Of a DNA stretch of 64,000 nucleotides, positions 8,094 to 19,177 are shown piece by piece. The first letter of the stretch is position 1; every line of letters begins with the position of its first letter. Both the position numbers and the translations under genes were made by a program. The notes beneath the pieces are model-generated. The model did no database searches, was not told the DNA's origin, and saw only the letters and a program-made list of their open reading frames with translations. Origin of the DNA: Neobacillus paridis (lineage in GTDB: Bacteria; Bacillota; Bacilli; Bacillales; Cytobacillaceae); the NCBI RefSeq assembly GCF_016765675.1, contig NZ_JAESWB010000181.1:1-64000 (forward strand), written 5' to 3'.

Positions 8094-9159
8094 TGGAGGC
8101 ATTTTCCAATCGTTTCGCTTGGTCATCAAGGATGAGCGCTTCAATAATTTCATCGAGCTTGCCTTCGATGATCTGATCAAGCTTTTGAATCGTTAAGCCA
8201 ATCCGGTGGTCGGTGACGCGGTTTTGTGGGTAATTATAGGTCCGAATCCGCTCCGAACGGTCGCCGGTACCAACTGCTGATTTCCGCACTTGATCGTATT
8301 CCGCCTGGGCTTCTTGCTGGAATTTATCGTAAATCCGCGCGCGCAGGATTTTCATCGCTTTATCGCGGTTTTTATGCTGCGAGCGCTCATCCTGGCTGGT
8401 GGCGACAATTCCGGTCGGTATATGGGTTAAGCGCACCGCAGACATCGTGGTGTTTACGCTCTGTCCGCCGGCACCGCTGGATGCAAATGTATCAAAACGA
8501 ATATCCTTTTCATTAATCTCGATATCGAATTCTTCGACCTCCGGCAGAGCCGCCACGGTGGCCGTCGATGTGTGAATCCGGCCGCCAGATTCTGTTTCCG
8601 GGACACGCTGAACGCGGTGAGCACCATTTTCAAACTTCAAATGGGAGTAGGCCCCAGTTCCGTTGATCATAAAAATAATCTCTTTGAAGCCGCCCAAGCC
8701 GGTTTCATTTGCATCAATTACTTCTGTCTTCCAGCCTTGGGACTCAGCATAACGGCAGTACATGCGGTAAAGCGTACCGGCAAACAGCGCTGCCTCTTCT
8801 CCCCCGGCAGCACCGCGGATTTCCATAATGACGTTTTTGTCATCATTCGGGTCTTTGGGAATCAGCAGGATTTTCAAGCGTTCCTCTAATTGAGCGATTT
8901 TTGACTCCAGTTCGCTTACTTCCTCTTTTACCATTTCCCGCATTTCAGCATCAAGCTTCTCGTCCAGCATGGCCTTGGCATCCTGAAGCTGAGATTTGGC
9001 CTCTTTATATTGCCGATAGGTTTGCACCGTTTCTTGAATATCGGCCTGTTCTTTTGAATATTCCCGCAGCTTTTTAGCATCATTGATAATTTCCGGATCG
9101 CTTAAAAGCTCATTCAATCGCTCATAGCGATCTTCCACAGATTGGAGACGATCAAACAC
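8086..9159 (-). CDS. prfA: Peptide chain release factor 1
   Basis: RF1 terminates translation at UAA and UAG. The 357-residue protein carries the codon-recognition tripeptide region [18 protein letters not shown] (PxT-type, PET) and the catalytic GGQ in [10 protein letters not shown]. The conserved start [23 protein letters not shown] identifies a GTG initiation codon at 9159, preceded by ATCGAGGTGA; the frame upstream of it is not conserved. The gene ends overlapping prmC, whose product modifies this factor. Confidence 0.97.
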   Translation of the reverse strand: MFDRLQSVEDRYERLNELLSDPEIINDAKKLREYSKEQADIQETVQTYRQYKEAKSQLQDAKAMLDEKLDAEMREMVKEEVSELESKIAQLEERLKILLIPKDPNDDKNVIMEIRGAAGGEEAALFAGTLYRMYCRYAESQGWKTEVIDANETGLGGFKEIIFMINGTGAYSHLKFENGAHRVQRVPETESGGRIHTSTATVAALPEVEEFDIEINEKDIRFDTFASSGAGGQSVNTTMSAVRLTHIPTGIVATSQDERSQHKNRDKAMKILRARIYDKFQQEAQAEYDQVRKSAVGTGDRSERIRTYNYPQNRVTDHRIGLTIQKLDQIIEGKLDEIIEALILDDQAKRLENASNE

Positions 9160-9302
9160 TTTATTCACCTCGATAATTAGTCTGCATCTATATAAAAATT
9201 TTGTTCGTTTTTTAAGCCATAACATTCTAATTATAGTATAGGAAAAAACGCAGGTCAAAACCAAAATCATTTTTAAAAGCCATTTAGGAAAAAATATTAA
9301 AT

Positions 9303-9476
9303 GAAAACTTGTCGACTGGCGATTCCTTAAGGACGGTTCATGAGGCGCAGTGAATTGATGCGGCATAGGAAAGAATACAATTCGGAAAAATTGTATTCTT
9401 TTCTATTAGTCCACCATACAGCGCAAAATCAGCGAGGCACCACAAAAAATAGTTATACTTACACGGTAGCTAAAAA
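9303..9476 (+). repeat. DR1 dispersed element, copy C (long form)
   Basis: After the 5' module (GTCGACTGGCGATTCC, then CGGTTCATGAGGCGCAG) comes hairpin AGGAAAGAATACAA / TTGTATTCTTTTCT. A long 3' module follows (TAGTCCACCATACAGCGC, then ATAGTTATACTTACACGG), ending TAGCTAAAAAA. It fills most of the 385-base gap between prfA and the lipoprotein gene; 9160-9302 shows nothing else recognisable. Confidence 0.8.
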
Positions 9477-9514
9477 ACCCACAGCCTAAAAGACTGTGGA
9501 AGACTAAAGTGACC

Positions 9515-9547
9515 ATAAAAAACATGCCCTGATTTCAGAGCATGCTA
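9515..9547 (-). terminator. Terminator of the spore lipoprotein gene
   Basis: On the minus strand AGCATGCTCTGA pairs with TCAGGGCATG, followed by six T. It overlaps the stop codon. Confidence 0.7.
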
Positions 9548-10054
9548 TCTTCTATCTTCATTTACCCGGACTTCGATATGGTATCGCGGCAGGGCTTTGA
9601 CCAGTTTTTTATGAAGGCGGGCTTCGGCGGCAATTTTCCCGCGATCGGACAACATTCCTTTTTTATAAACAGACACCCACAACCGGTCGCCATTAATCCA
9701 GATAGAATCGGGGACGAACTCATCGGTTGCGGCAATCACAGCCTTCGCTTTGTTAAGATCATTGCCCTGATTACCGGCACCTGCTTCACCGCCGCTGCCG
9801 GTTCGGTCCAAATCAAGAAAATTCGGGTTTTGGTTGGTGATGTCGTTTTCGACCAGGTGCCGCTCGTCCTTGCCGCGGTTGGCGACGAAATCCGGGTTAT
9901 GATTTCGGGCTTCGGAGCGGTTTGACATATAATTGGGCGGACTGTTATCTTTGCGCAAATCGTAGGCGGTATCATCGGCACTGCGATTGGCGTTTTGACA
10001 TCCAGCTGTGAACATTAACAGCATGATGAACATAGGAAACAGCCATTTTTTCAT
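9545..10054 (-). CDS. YhcN/YlaJ-family sporulation lipoprotein
   Basis: A 169-residue secreted lipoprotein. The signal peptide MKKWLFPMFIMLLMFTAGC ends in a lipobox (FTAGC). Next comes an Asn/Asp-rich linker to about residue 95, then a YhcN/YlaJ-type domain (NKAKAVIAATDEFVPDSIWINGDRLWVSVY, then HKKLVKALPRYHIEVRVNEDRR). Family members are found in spore membranes and inner spore layers; the exact role is unknown. GGGAGGTG lies seven bases before the ATG at 10054. The frame also opens at a GTG three codons earlier, which is too close to that RBS. Confidence 0.8.
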   Translation of the reverse strand: MKKWLFPMFIMLLMFTAGCQNANRSADDTAYDLRKDNSPPNYMSNRSEARNHNPDFVANRGKDERHLVENDITNQNPNFLDLDRTGSGGEAGAGNQGNDLNKAKAVIAATDEFVPDSIWINGDRLWVSVYKKGMLSDRGKIAAEARLHKKLVKALPRYHIEVRVNEDRR

Positions 10055-10137
10055 GTTGTACACCTCCCATTGCTATTATCTTGCCCTAGTCACGGCTGGA
10101 ACTGTACATGTGAATTGTTTCCAACAGGATGGTTAAG

Positions 10138-10260
10138 TTGGCAACGGGAGGCCTTTATTGGTTGTCGCAGTTTGAAGGTGGTTACCGACGGATTTTGAGA
10201 CTTTACCGGTACCTTTCCCCCTTTTACCATCCAATTTGCAGCGAATACTGGCAAAACCCC
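10138..10260. repeat. Degenerate 21-bp phased array, core TTACC
   Basis: TTACC-type cores start at 10182, 10203 and 10224, with a weaker ATACTGG at 10245, each 21 bp apart. Earlier TTGGC/TTGG motifs at 10138 and 10158 may be decayed units. It lies in the 301-base gap between tdk and the lipoprotein gene, where nothing else is seen apart from the tdk terminator. Confidence 0.5.
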
Positions 10261-10308
10261 TTTAGTGGATCTAAAAATCGGCATAAAATCCGTGATAATC
10301 CGTATAAA

Positions 10309-10347
10309 AAAACTGCCCAAGACACATATCTTGGACAGTTTTTTTCG
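10309..10347 (-). terminator. Bidirectional terminator downstream of tdk
   Basis: AAACTGTCCAAGA pairs with TCTTGGGCAGTTT and both sides are flanked by T-runs in the respective orientation. Confidence 0.85.
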
Positions 10348-10355
10348 CAAATAAA

Positions 10356-10976
10356 TCAGACACCTGAACCGGCGGCGTCTGCACTCGCTTCGTAAACTGC
10401 GGTTTTCGGCACTTCGTGGTGATGACGGCAGCGTGGTTCATATTTTTCAGCGGCTCCCACTAAGATAACCGGATCATGGTAGGATGCCGGACGGCCGTTA
10501 ATCAGCCGTTGTGTCCGACTGGCGGGCGAACCGCAAACAGCACAAACGGCCTGCAGCTTGGTAACTGACTCGGCAATCGCCATTAGCATCGGCATCGAGC
10601 CGAATGGCTCGCCGCGGAAATCCTGATCAAGCCCGGCAATGATCACCCGATGACCACGATCTGCCAGCTGCTGCACGACGCGGACAATGCCTTCATCAAA
10701 AAACTGAACCTCATCGATCGCAATGATGTCCATATCAGCCTCGACATGGTGTAAAATTTCGATAGAATGGGAAATTGGCTTCGCATGAAAGGAAGAACCA
10801 TTATGGGATACAACGGATTGTTCGCTATAGCGATTATCAATTTTTGGTTTAAATACAGCAATTTTTTGTTTGGCAAATTGCGCACGGCGAACACGGCGAA
10901 TCAATTCCTCCGATTTTCCAGAAAACATACTGCCACAGATAACCTCAACCCAGCCACTTTGCTTCATCACATACAT
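10356..10976 (-). CDS. tdk: Thymidine kinase
   Basis: This salvage enzyme phosphorylates thymidine with ATP. The 206-residue type II kinase has the P-loop GSMFSGKS (about 13-20), the Walker B-like DEVQFFDE (near 89-96), the lasso region [12 protein letters not shown] and structural zinc cysteines (CAVCG near 143-147). The start MYVMKQSGW matches the family and follows GGAAGGAGACG; the 23 codons upstream in the same frame are rejected. The gene lies between rpmE and a spore lipoprotein, as tdk follows rpmE in B. subtilis. Confidence 0.96.
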   Translation of the reverse strand: MYVMKQSGWVEVICGSMFSGKSEELIRRVRRAQFAKQKIAVFKPKIDNRYSEQSVVSHNGSSFHAKPISHSIEILHHVEADMDIIAIDEVQFFDEGIVRVVQQLADRGHRVIIAGLDQDFRGEPFGSMPMLMAIAESVTKLQAVCAVCGSPASRTQRLINGRPASYHDPVILVGAAEKYEPRCRHHHEVPKTAVYEASADAAGSGV

Positions 10977-11046
10977 AAATGGCGTCTCCTTCCTGTTACG
11001 AACCCTAATCTTAAATTTCATTTTAGTGAACAATAGTTTTTCCAAT

Positions 11047-11091
11047 AAAAAACAGGCAAGTCAAATTTCTTCTTGCCTGTTTTTTTGCATC
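11047..11091. terminator. Terminator between rpmE and tdk
   Basis: AAACAGGCAAG pairs with CTTGCCTGTTT, with T-runs on both strands, just past the rpmE stop. Confidence 0.9.
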
Positions 11092-11092
11092 A

Positions 11093-11299
11093 TTACTTTT
11101 GCTTAAGGCCATATCTCTTGTTGAAGCGATCAACACGTCCGCCAGCTTCTGCGAATTTTTGACGACCTGTATAGAACGGATGGCACTCAGAGCAAGTTTC
11201 AACACGGATGGATTCTTTTACTGATCCGCTTTCGAAAGTGTTGCCGCAAGCGCAAGTCACCATTACTTTTTTATAATTAGGATGAATTCCTGCTTTCAT
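11093..11299 (-). CDS. rpmE: 50S ribosomal protein L31 (zinc-type)
   Basis: A 68-residue ribosomal protein with the zinc-binding cysteine pairs CACG and CSEC, making it the C+ form that is replaced by YtiA-type L31 under zinc starvation. The start [11 protein letters not shown] is canonical. The ATG at 11299 has a properly spaced AAGGAG; an ATG three codons earlier abuts that RBS and is unlikely. Confidence 0.97.
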   Translation of the reverse strand: MKAGIHPNYKKVMVTCACGNTFESGSVKESIRVETCSECHPFYTGRQKFAEAGGRVDRFNKRYGLKQK

Positions 11300-11496
11300 T
11301 CTTTTCATCTCCTTCCGCCCTGAATCATTCTGAAACAGAGTTATCGAACAACGTGCTTGTCTAAAACAGGCACTTAAGTGACTATAAACACACTGATGCT
11401 ATTATACCAACGCATTACCACTTTTGCAAGCTGGGATTTTTAGGTACAGCAATTATTTTTTTAAAAGATGAACCAGTTCCGGTGTGAAAAACAGGC

Positions 11497-12762
11497 TTAC
11501 GAGCGACGTGCTTTGAGCTCCATATCCAATTGTTCAAAAAATTCCTGATTTGATTTTGTCTGCCGCAATTTTTTTAAGAAACGCTCGGCAAAATCCGGCG
11601 AATCGGACATCGACCTGCGAATGGCCCATAGTTTGTCCAAATGATCCTTTGGAATCAGCAATTCTTCTTTACGGGTACCGGAGCGGCGGATATCAATTGC
11701 CGGGAAGACGCGGCGTTCGGCAAGCGAACGGTCCAGATGCAGCTCCATATTGCCTGTCCCTTTAAATTCCTCATAAATAACGTCATCCATCCGTGAACCA
11801 GTGTCAACAAGAGCTGTTGCTAAAATCGTCAAGCTGCCGCCTTCTTCGATGTTCCGGGCTGCCCCGAAAAACCGCTTCGGACGGTGGAAGGCTGCTGGGT
11901 CGATACCACCGGAAAGGGTCCGGCCGCTTGGCGGAATCACTAAGTTATAGGCACGGGCAAGACGGGTAATACTATCCATGAGAATGACGACATCGCGTTT
12001 ATGCTCGACCAGACGCATCGCCCGATCAAGTACCAATTCGGCAACTTTGATATGATTTTCCGGTACTTCATCAAACGTCGAGCTGACGACATCGCCAGCA
12101 ACGGAGCGCTCAATATCGGTGACCTCCTCCGGACGTTCATCGATCAATAGGACGATTAATTCCACTTCCGGATGGTTGGTCGTAATGCTGTTGGCAATTT
12201 CCTTCAGCAACATCGTTTTACCGGCTTTTGGCGGGGCCACAATTAAGCCGCGCTGGCCAAACCCGACCGGGGCCACCAAATCCATGATTCTCGTGGAAAG
12301 ATTTTTTTGCGATGTTTCCAGACGCATCATTCGGTTTGGATATAACGGTGTTAACGCCGGAAAATAGACGCGTTCTTTGGCAGATTCCGGATCCTCGCCG
12401 TTAACCGCTTCAACGTGCAGCAAGCCAAAATAACGTTCATTTTCCTTCGGCGGACGTACCTTTCCGGACACTTTGTCGCCGTTGCGAAGATCAAAGCGGC
12501 GGATCTGCGAGGCAGAAATATAAATGTCCTCCGAACTTGGCGAATAATTAATCGGACGCAGAAAACCGAACCCTTCCGATTGGATGATTTCCAGGACGCC
12601 TTCCATGAAGAAATACCCCTGTTGTTCAGCACGAGATTTTAAAATCGCGAATATTAGTTCTTTTTTCGTTAGCTTGCTGTAATAGGTCACCTTATATTCG
12701 CGGGCCAGCTCGTAAAGCTCCTTCAGCTTCATATTTTCTAAACTTGAAATTGTTAAATCCAT
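11497..12762 (-). CDS. rho: Transcription termination factor Rho
   Basis: This hexameric RNA-dependent ATPase terminates transcription. The 421 residues comprise an N-terminal helical domain (about 1-48), a cold-shock-like RNA-binding domain (about 50-125, EGFGFLRP and the [15 protein letters not shown] segment), the P-loop APPKAGKT (176-183), Walker [17 protein letters not shown] and the Q/R-loop segment [21 protein letters not shown]. The RBS before the ATG is weak (GTGGTG). Position between rpmE and glpX matches B. subtilis. Confidence 0.98.
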   Translation of the reverse strand: MDLTISSLENMKLKELYELAREYKVTYYSKLTKKELIFAILKSRAEQQGYFFMEGVLEIIQSEGFGFLRPINYSPSSEDIYISASQIRRFDLRNGDKVSGKVRPPKENERYFGLLHVEAVNGEDPESAKERVYFPALTPLYPNRMMRLETSQKNLSTRIMDLVAPVGFGQRGLIVAPPKAGKTMLLKEIANSITTNHPEVELIVLLIDERPEEVTDIERSVAGDVVSSTFDEVPENHIKVAELVLDRAMRLVEHKRDVVILMDSITRLARAYNLVIPPSGRTLSGGIDPAAFHRPKRFFGAARNIEEGGSLTILATALVDTGSRMDDVIYEEFKGTGNMELHLDRSLAERRVFPAIDIRRSGTRKEELLIPKDHLDKLWAIRRSMSDSPDFAERFLKKLRQTKSNQEFFEQLDMELKARRS

Positions 12763-13124
12763 GTGTACACCACGCTTTTAAATTTTTCCGTCCTTACCGC
12801 AAAAGAGCGGGAGATGGTTTTATTAAAAAAAGAGGAATTAGAATAGAAGTTAAAAATGAAATGAATAGATTTGCAGAAATTATGCATAATGTATAAAACA
12901 ATTTCTATTTTACCCTCTTAGCTAATTATTAATCAACTATATTTTTGACAAAGCCAAAATCCTTTAATACTAAGGGTTCATCCCTTTGGCCGATGCGAAC
13001 AGGCTTTATGTTAATCAATGGAATTTTTAGATCTGGAAGGAGTTCTCCCTGGGAGAAATCGGAGTCTATTATTTATTTTTAATCGGTGTCAGGCACCAAA
13101 ATGGCTGCCTGACACCTAATCGTC
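12763..13124. other. 362-base gap between glpX and rho with a DR2 pair
   Basis: The region is AT-rich and has no convincing coding frame. At its rho-distal end, GGTGTCAGGCACC (13085-13097) faces GCTGCCTGACACC (13104-13116) as an inverted pair directly after the glpX stop. The stretch 12900-13070 contains short palindromes (CTCCCTGGGAG) but nothing I recognise. Confidence 0.5.
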
Positions 13125-14084
13125 TTAGAGCACTAAATTTGGTTTTTTCTTTAAGCTGTGGCGCCCTTCGATGAAGCGGACGGTTCCTGACTTAGCCCGC
13201 ATGACGATAGAATGTGTCGAAGCGAAGGATGCTTTGAATTGGACACCGCGCAATAGTTCGCCGTCGGTTACACCAGTGGCGGCAAAAATGGCATCGTCGC
13301 CTTTCACCAGGTCTTCCATGCGCAATACTTTGTTGACATCCAAGCCCATTTTGTTGCAGCGTTCCAGTTCCGCATCATTTTGTGGGATTAGTTTGCCCAT
13401 CAGTTCGCCACCAAGACATTTTAATGCGACGGCTGAAAGGACACCCTCTGGCGCGCCGCCAGTGCCGAATAAAATGTCAACACCGGTATTGTCAAACGCC
13501 GTGTTAATCGCTGCGGCGACATCACCGTCATTGATCAATTTAATCCTCGCACCGGCTTCACGAAGCTGGGCAATAATATGCTCATGACGCGGACGGTTTA
13601 AAACCGTGGCCACGACGTCTTCGATATCTTTATTTTTTGCCTTGGCAACAGCCTTTAAGTTATCCAGGATAGGGGCGTTAATATCCACCAGGCCTACCGC
13701 TTCCGGTCCAACAGCAATTTTTTCCATATACATATCCGGAGCATGCAGTAAATTCCCATGATCGGCAACGGCAAGAACAGCCAGGGCGTTCCAGCCGCCG
13801 GAGGCTAAAATATTGGTGCCTTCAAGCGGGTCTACGGCAACATCGACACGCGGTCCATAGCCGGTTCCCAGCTTTTCGCCAATATAGAGCATCGGGGCTT
13901 CATCCATTTCCCCTTCGCCAATTACAACCGTTCCTTTCATCGGCACCGTATCAAAGACATTCCGCATCGCCGTTGTTGCGGCATCATCGGCTTCGTCCTT
14001 TTTCCCCCGTCCCATCCAGCGTGCAGAGGCCAAAGCAGCCCCTTCCGTCACCCGGACTAGCTCCATCGTCAAACTTCTTTCCAT
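13125..14084 (-). CDS. glpX: Fructose-1,6-bisphosphatase class II
   Basis: This gluconeogenic phosphatase converts fructose 1,6-bisphosphate to fructose 6-phosphate. The 319-residue protein has conserved metal and substrate sites: [17 protein letters not shown] near 25-41, [18 protein letters not shown] near 53-70 and the DPLEGTN motif near 86-92. The ATG at 14084 follows GGGAGATGG; the longer upstream frame is not conserved. It stands between murZ and rho, like B. subtilis ywjI. Confidence 0.95.
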   Translation of the reverse strand: MERSLTMELVRVTEGAALASARWMGRGKKDEADDAATTAMRNVFDTVPMKGTVVIGEGEMDEAPMLYIGEKLGTGYGPRVDVAVDPLEGTNILASGGWNALAVLAVADHGNLLHAPDMYMEKIAVGPEAVGLVDINAPILDNLKAVAKAKNKDIEDVVATVLNRPRHEHIIAQLREAGARIKLINDGDVAAAINTAFDNTGVDILFGTGGAPEGVLSAVALKCLGGELMGKLIPQNDAELERCNKMGLDVNKVLRMEDLVKGDDAIFAATGVTDGELLRGVQFKASFASTHSIVMRAKSGTVRFIEGRHSLKKKPNLVL

Positions 14085-14260
14085 CGCTTTTCCATCTCCC
14101 ATTTTTTCTCTTTTCGTCAAAAAGAGGTTTGTTGAACATGCTCTGTCTATGTGTTTTTCTGAAGAAAGCGTTAGCAATCTATCGGCATGCATGCCAAAAA
14201 GCGTTAGCTTCAGCTATAGCGGTAAGATATCCGCCGCTTTAGCCGATCGCTTCCGCTTGA

Positions 14261-15547
14261 CTAAATATTTTTCATGTGTTCCAGCTCATCTTTTGTCAAA
14301 GCTTCCCGCCATACCGTGGCACCGAGACCGTTCAATTTTTCTACCAGGTCGCTGTAGCCGCGGTCGATGTGCTCAAGTCCGGTCACTTCGGTAATTCCTT
14401 CAGCCATGAGTCCGGCAATGAATAGTGACGCCCCGGCCCGAAGGTCACTGGCCTTCACCTTAGCCCCTTGCAGCTGAATGGGACCATTGATGATCGCCGA
14501 TCGTCCCTCGACCTTAATATTGGCATTCATTCTTCGGAGCTCATCAATATGTTTAAAACGGGCACCATAAATCGTATCGGTAACTACGCTCGATCCGGCA
14601 GCACGCGTTAACAGCGTGGTAAACGGCTGCTGCAGATCAGTGGGAAATCCCGGATATACGAGCGTTTTAATATCAACCGCTTTTAAATTCGGCACTGTTT
14701 TGACAAAGATTTGATCATCGCCTGATTCCACGAAGACGCCCATTTCACGCAGTTTGGCAATCACCGATTCCAAATGGAGAGGAATGACATTATCAATGAT
14801 CACACCCTCGCCCATGGCTGCCGCAAGGATCATATATGTACCTGCTTCAATCCGGTCGGGAATGATGGTATGACGGCAGCCGTTCAAGGTTTCAACCCCT
14901 TCAATGCGGATGACATCGGTTCCGGCTCCTTTAATTTTCGCCCCCATATTCGTCAGCAGGGTAGCAACATCAATAATTTCCGGTTCCTTGGCAGCATTTT
15001 CAATCACCGTCCGGCCTTTTGCCCGGACCGCCGCCAGCATGATATTAATCGTCGCGCCAACACTGACAACGTCAAGGTAAATCCGGGCGCCATGAAGCTC
15101 ATCAGCCCGCAGATAAATTGCCCCCTGTTCATTGGTCACTTGAGCACCAAGGGCTTCGAAGCCTTTAATATGCTGATCGATGGGACGCGGTCCTAAATGA
15201 CAGCCCCCGGGCAGACCAATGACCGCCTTTTTGAAACGGCCGAGCATCGCACCCATAAGGTAGTAGGAGGCACGCAGCTTTTTGACCTTGCCATTTGGCA
15301 GCGGCATGGAAATCATCGTGGAAGGGTCCACCGTCATTTCTTCGCTGTTAATGTTTACCCTCCCGCCAATCTCTTCGAGCAGGTCTTTCAAGATTTCCAC
15401 ATCAGAAATATGTGGCAGCCCTTCAATCGTTACCGGTGATTCTGCTAAAATAGTGGCGGGTATGAGTGCAACGGCACTATTTTTAGCACCGCTGACACGC
15501 ACGGTTCCTTTTAACGAATATCCGCCCGCAATTTTAAGCTTTTCCAT
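14261..15547 (-). CDS. murAB: UDP-N-acetylglucosamine 1-carboxyvinyltransferase (MurZ/MurAB)
   Basis: This enzyme transfers enolpyruvate to UDP-GlcNAc, the first committed step of peptidoglycan synthesis, and is the fosfomycin target. The 428 residues include K22-N23 (SGAKNSA) and the catalytic Cys116 in [13 protein letters not shown]. The location between glpX and tal/fbaA marks it as the second Firmicute paralogue (MurZ/MurAB) rather than MurAA, which is near atpC. RBS GAAGGGAG precedes the ATG. Confidence 0.95.
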   Translation of the reverse strand: MEKLKIAGGYSLKGTVRVSGAKNSAVALIPATILAESPVTIEGLPHISDVEILKDLLEEIGGRVNINSEEMTVDPSTMISMPLPNGKVKKLRASYYLMGAMLGRFKKAVIGLPGGCHLGPRPIDQHIKGFEALGAQVTNEQGAIYLRADELHGARIYLDVVSVGATINIMLAAVRAKGRTVIENAAKEPEIIDVATLLTNMGAKIKGAGTDVIRIEGVETLNGCRHTIIPDRIEAGTYMILAAAMGEGVIIDNVIPLHLESVIAKLREMGVFVESGDDQIFVKTVPNLKAVDIKTLVYPGFPTDLQQPFTTLLTRAAGSSVVTDTIYGARFKHIDELRRMNANIKVEGRSAIINGPIQLQGAKVKASDLRAGASLFIAGLMAEGITEVTGLEHIDRGYSDLVEKLNGLGATVWREALTKDELEHMKNI

Positions 15548-15616
15548 TTTCGACTCCCTTCTAAGCCTATATTAAAACAGATTGTTGCAGGCTTACAGCG
15601 TTTAGAACCCTATTTT

Positions 15617-15714
15617 TTAGTGCACTAGTCGACTGGTGAGTCCCTAAGGGCAAAGCCAGAAGCGTAGTTACACGTGTGCTTAAGAAAGCTTATTCTTTCT
15701 TATTAGCTAAAAAA
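15617..15714 (+). repeat. DR1 dispersed element, copy D (diverged)
   Basis: GTCGACTGGTGAGTCCC, then AGAAGCGTAGTTACA, then hairpin TAAGAAAGCT / TTCTTTCTTA, ending TTAGCTAAAAAA. It is in the 314-base gap between murZ and tal. The remainder (15715-15861) is AT-rich with no recognised feature. Confidence 0.7.
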
Positions 15715-15861
15715 TCTGGTTTTAAACAGCTTTCAGGTATATTTTTCCAACCATCATACCGAAATTCCGACAGTTTGTCTAACTTATAGTTTACACGAAA
15801 ATTTCATTTTCATGTATCAATCTGAAAAAAATTTCGCGAAAATGGAAAAATCTGTACTATT

Positions 15862-16512
15862 TTAGGCCTCTGTCCGGGAATTCCAGTCTTTTAAGAATGC
15901 CTCAATTCCTTTATCTGTCAATGGATGCTTCGTCAAGCTCATTAATACTTTGTACGGAATGGTCGCAATATGGGCTCCGCGCAATGCTGCTTCGGTGACA
16001 TGCATTGGGTGGCGGATCGAAGCAGCGATGATTTCCGTCTCAATTCCATGGATCGCGAAAATTTCGGAAATGGTGGAGATCAGATCCAAGCCGTTTTGCC
16101 CAATATCATCCAATCGACCAAGGAATGGGGAGACATAGGTTGCCCCTGCTCTTGCTGCCAAAAGTGCCTGGTTGGCGTTAAAAATTAACGTTACATTTGT
16201 TTTGATGCCTTCTTGCGACAAGGCATGAACGGCCTTTAACCCATCCGGCGTCATCGGAACTTTTACGGTAATATTGGGAGCGATCGCCGCCAATTCGCGT
16301 CCTTCTTTAATCATTCCTTCGGCATCCAGTGCAATCACTTCGGCGCTGACAGAGCCTGATACGAGGCTGGTAATTTCCTTTAACCGCTGGTGGAACGAAA
16401 CGCCTTTTTCTTTCGCTACCAGTGAAGGATTAGTCGTTACTCCGGCAAGCAGGCCAAGTTCATGAGCCTCGCGTATTTCATCCAAATTAGCTGTATCAAT
16501 AAAAAATTTCAT
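15862..16512 (-). CDS. tal: Transaldolase (short TalC type)
   Basis: A class I aldolase-fold enzyme of the non-oxidative pentose phosphate pathway. The 216-residue protein starts [16 protein letters not shown], contains [12 protein letters not shown] and the Schiff-base lysine in ITVKVPMT (near residue 85). The short TalC/FSA-like class is normal for Bacillus (ywjH). The ATG at 16512 follows TTGGAGGG. It is downstream of fbaA in the same direction. Confidence 0.94.
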   Translation of the reverse strand: MKFFIDTANLDEIREAHELGLLAGVTTNPSLVAKEKGVSFHQRLKEITSLVSGSVSAEVIALDAEGMIKEGRELAAIAPNITVKVPMTPDGLKAVHALSQEGIKTNVTLIFNANQALLAARAGATYVSPFLGRLDDIGQNGLDLISTISEIFAIHGIETEIIAASIRHPMHVTEAALRGAHIATIPYKVLMSLTKHPLTDKGIEAFLKDWNSRTEA

Positions 16513-16565
16513 GACATTCCCTCCAATTTTTTTATTGAAATGAAAGGTAAAACTTTCGAACACAC

Positions 16566-16596
16566 GGAAACCGCCCTTTTTAAATAGGGCGGTTCG
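16566..16596 (-). terminator. Terminator-like hairpin between fbaA and tal
   Basis: GAACCGCCCTATTT pairs with AAAAGGGCGGTTT. It lies just past the fbaA stop. T-runs are short, so termination may be partial. Confidence 0.55.
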
Positions 16597-16607
16597 CTTT
16601 TTATAAT

Positions 16608-16620
16608 GGTGCCTGACACC
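16608..16620. repeat. DR2 core at the fbaA 3' end
   Basis: A perfect GGTGCCTGACACC lies between the hairpin and the fbaA stop codon. Confidence 0.7.
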
Positions 16621-16625
16621 AACAA

Positions 16626-17483
16626 TTACGCTTTTTGTGAGGAGCCAAACTCGCGAATTTTGCCAATAACGGTTTCTTTAATCGTTTCGCGTGCAGGTCC
16701 TAAGTATTTACGTGGATCATACATCTCCGGATTGGCTGCCAACACTTCGCGAACTGTTTTTGCCGAAGCAATTTGGTTTTCAGTATTGACGTTAATTTTT
16801 GCTGTCCCAAGTGAAATCGCTTTTTGAATGTCTTTTGTCGGAATTCCAGTACCACCATGAAGGACTAATGGCACACCAGTGATATTGCCGATTTCTTCCA
16901 TCTCTTTGAAGCCCAGTTTTGGCTCGCCTTTGTAAGGACCATGAACAGAGCCTAATGCAGGAGCCAAGCAGTCAATGCCAGTTCGCTTAACCAGCTCGTT
17001 ACATTCGTTAGGATCAGCATAAATGATGCCTTCACCGACTACATCGTCTTCTTGTCCGCCGACAGTGCCAAGTTCTGCTTCAACGGAAACTCCTTTGGCA
17101 TGAGCATATTCTACTACCTTTGAGGTAATCTCGACGTTTTCTTCAAAAGGGTGGTGCGAAGCATCGATCATTACAGAAGTAAAGCCAGCATCAACCGCTT
17201 CTTTACATTTTTCAAAGCTTGAACCATGGTCAAGGTGAATCGCCACAGGAACAGTAATTTTATAATCCTCCATTAATCCTTCAACCATTTTTACAACGGT
17301 TTTGAAACCGCCTATATAACGGCCTGCACCCTCAGAGACACCAAGAATAACCGGTGATTTTTCTGCCTCTGCTGCTTGCAGAATCGCCTGGGTATATTCC
17401 AGGTTATTAATGTTAAACTGCCCAACAGCATAGCCTTCCGCTTTTGCTTTTTTCAGCATTTCTGTCATTGAAACTAAAGGCAT
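16626..17483 (-). CDS. fbaA: Fructose-bisphosphate aldolase class II
   Basis: A zinc-dependent aldolase of glycolysis and gluconeogenesis. The 285-residue protein has metal and substrate residues in HLDHGSSF (near 83-90), [20 protein letters not shown] and [24 protein letters not shown] precedes the ATG. It follows spo0F and precedes tal, the B. subtilis order. Confidence 0.97.
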   Translation of the reverse strand: MPLVSMTEMLKKAKAEGYAVGQFNINNLEYTQAILQAAEAEKSPVILGVSEGAGRYIGGFKTVVKMVEGLMEDYKITVPVAIHLDHGSSFEKCKEAVDAGFTSVMIDASHHPFEENVEITSKVVEYAHAKGVSVEAELGTVGGQEDDVVGEGIIYADPNECNELVKRTGIDCLAPALGSVHGPYKGEPKLGFKEMEEIGNITGVPLVLHGGTGIPTKDIQKAISLGTAKINVNTENQIASAKTVREVLAANPEMYDPRKYLGPARETIKETVIGKIREFGSSQKA

Positions 17484-17695
17484 TATGATTCCTCCTTAAA
17501 TTAGGTCGATGTCCCTTCTCAATTGAGTAGTTCATCTAAATGGTTTCCTACTAAATTGTCAATTATGTATTGAGAACCGTACATCGCCAATTAAAAGTCA
17601 TATGTATCATATCAAATCAAAAACAGAAATACCATTCATCGGGCACAGTTTTTCAAACTGTCATAATGAAAGCGGATCCACTTAAATTTGGAATC

Positions 17696-18067
17696 CTAGT
17701 TTGCTTTTTGCTGGATATATTTCCTTACGGCTGTACGGATATCATCAATGTCAAATGGTTTGGCAAAATGGGTAATGGCGCCCAGATCTTTTGCTTCCTG
17801 GATCATATCCAGCTCACCATAGGCGGTCATGATGATCACACGAATGTCCGGATCGATAACCTTCATTCGTTTTAAAATTTCAATCCCGTCCATCCCTGGT
17901 ATTTTCATGTCCAAGAGGACAAGATCCGGGGCATGCTTGGTCACGATATCAAGCGCCTGAACTCCATTTGCTGCTTGAAACGTTTTGTATCCTTCCTTTT
18001 GAAGTACCTCATTTAGCAAGATCCGAATACCAAATTGATCGTCGACAATTAAAATATTCCCTTTCAT
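17696..18067 (-). CDS. spo0F: Sporulation response regulator Spo0F
   Basis: A single-domain response regulator relaying phosphate from sporulation kinases to Spo0B in the phosphorelay. All 123 residues form a receiver domain: acidic pocket D9-D10, phospho-acceptor D53 ([11 protein letters not shown]), T81 and K103 (HFAKPFD). There is no output domain. The ATG at 18067 follows GGTGGAAGG. It diverges from ywjG. Confidence 0.97.
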   Translation of the reverse strand: MKGNILIVDDQFGIRILLNEVLQKEGYKTFQAANGVQALDIVTKHAPDLVLLDMKIPGMDGIEILKRMKVIDPDIRVIIMTAYGELDMIQEAKDLGAITHFAKPFDIDDIRTAVRKYIQQKAN

Positions 18068-18258
18068 CCTTCCACCTCTCCCCAATTTACTAAGATAAAA
18101 CCTTTAAATCCCCCATTATACATGCTATTATTCTACTTTGTCTGAAAGAATTCCTGCTAATTTCTGTCATGTGATCATTTATTTTGAGGAATTGCTGTCT
18201 GTTTTTCTTTTATAGGAGGAAAGCTTATAATTCAGATAGCAAATGAAGGAGGATTTTT

Positions 18259-18792
18259 ATGTTAAAAATGTTTACTACCCAGCTAACTGGTTTATTTAAA
18301 AGGATTGCTGATACAGCGGAATTTTCCTTTGAAGATGGGGCACGTCTGCTCGCACAGGCGCCTGCCGGCGACGGCTCGATTTATATTTATGGAGTCGCTG
18401 AAATGAAAGCGGTCGAGTTGGAGGCTCTTGAAGGGGCTGAGCCGTTGAATTCGGCGAAACGGTTGGACGACTCGACTGTTTCGGAGTTAACCGAAGCCGA
18501 CAGGGTGATTATTTTTTCGCGGAATTCCACTGATGAAGCGGCCTTGCGTGTTGCCGGGGAGCTTCAAGGAAAAAACATCCCGTTTGTTGCTGTTTCGACG
18601 GTGCTGGACGCAGAGGGCTACAGCGGGCTGGCTGAAATAGCGGATGTGCATATCGATTTAGGGCTGAAGATGGGCCTGATTCCCGATGAATTTGGCGGAC
18701 GGGTCGGTTATCCGGCGGCGATGGCCGGGCTATATGCTTATTACGGTTTAAAATTTACGATTGATGAGATTTTGGAAGAGTACGAGCTGTGA
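18259..18792 (+). CDS. ywjG: DUF2529 family protein YwjG
   Basis: A 177-residue soluble protein with an SIS-like alpha/beta pattern (YIYGVAEMKAVELEAL, then VIIFSRNSTDEAALRVAGEL, then PFVAVSTVLDAEG). Function is unknown; the family is conserved between spo0F and pyrG in Bacillaceae. A strong RBS (GAAGGAGG) precedes the ATG. It is one of few plus-strand genes in the first half of the window. Confidence 0.88.
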   Translation: MLKMFTTQLTGLFKRIADTAEFSFEDGARLLAQAPAGDGSIYIYGVAEMKAVELEALEGAEPLNSAKRLDDSTVSELTEADRVIIFSRNSTDEAALRVAGELQGKNIPFVAVSTVLDAEGYSGLAEIADVHIDLGLKMGLIPDEFGGRVGYPAAMAGLYAYYGLKFTIDEILEEYEL

Positions 18793-18804
18793 TTGTGTTC
18801 TTTT

Positions 18805-19035
18805 TTTTGATCTAGCTGGTCCCTAGTTGACCCAATAGGGGGTTCCCCTTGATTTCAGGCAAGTAGGGCCGCTCTTATTAACCCAATTAGCGCTTTTTTC
18901 TTAATTTCAGGCAAGTAGACCTCCTCTAGTTGACTGAAACAGTTATTTTTCCTGATTTCGGGCAAGTAGACTGCTTCTAGCTTACCCAATAAGTTATTTT
19001 TTCTAATTTCGGGCAAGTAGACCTATCCCAAGTCT
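18805..19035. repeat. 51-52 bp pitch degenerate repeat array (GGCAAGTAG core)
   Basis: GGCAAGTAG starts at 18858, 18910, 18961 and 19012 (spacing 52, 51, 51), with intervening TTGACCCAAT / TTGACTGAA half-units. It fills the first part of the 433-base convergent gap between ywjG and pyrG. A related array is at 37571-37705. Confidence 0.8.
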
Positions 19036-19083
19036 GCCAGTCTAAATACTTTGACATCTTGCGGCATCTTTGGGACCTGTTTT

Positions 19084-19150
19084 ATCTACGTAAATTATGA
19101 CAAAAATATCTACACTTTTTCGGCGGATATCTACACTAATTATATTTCCA
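19084..19150. repeat. 21-bp phased array, core ATCTACACT (short)
   Basis: Cores start at 19084, 19108 and 19129 (24 and 21 bp). The same core forms the seven-unit array at 62447. Confidence 0.7.
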
Positions 19151-19177
19151 ATTTTTCCAAAAAATAAATTCCTTCAA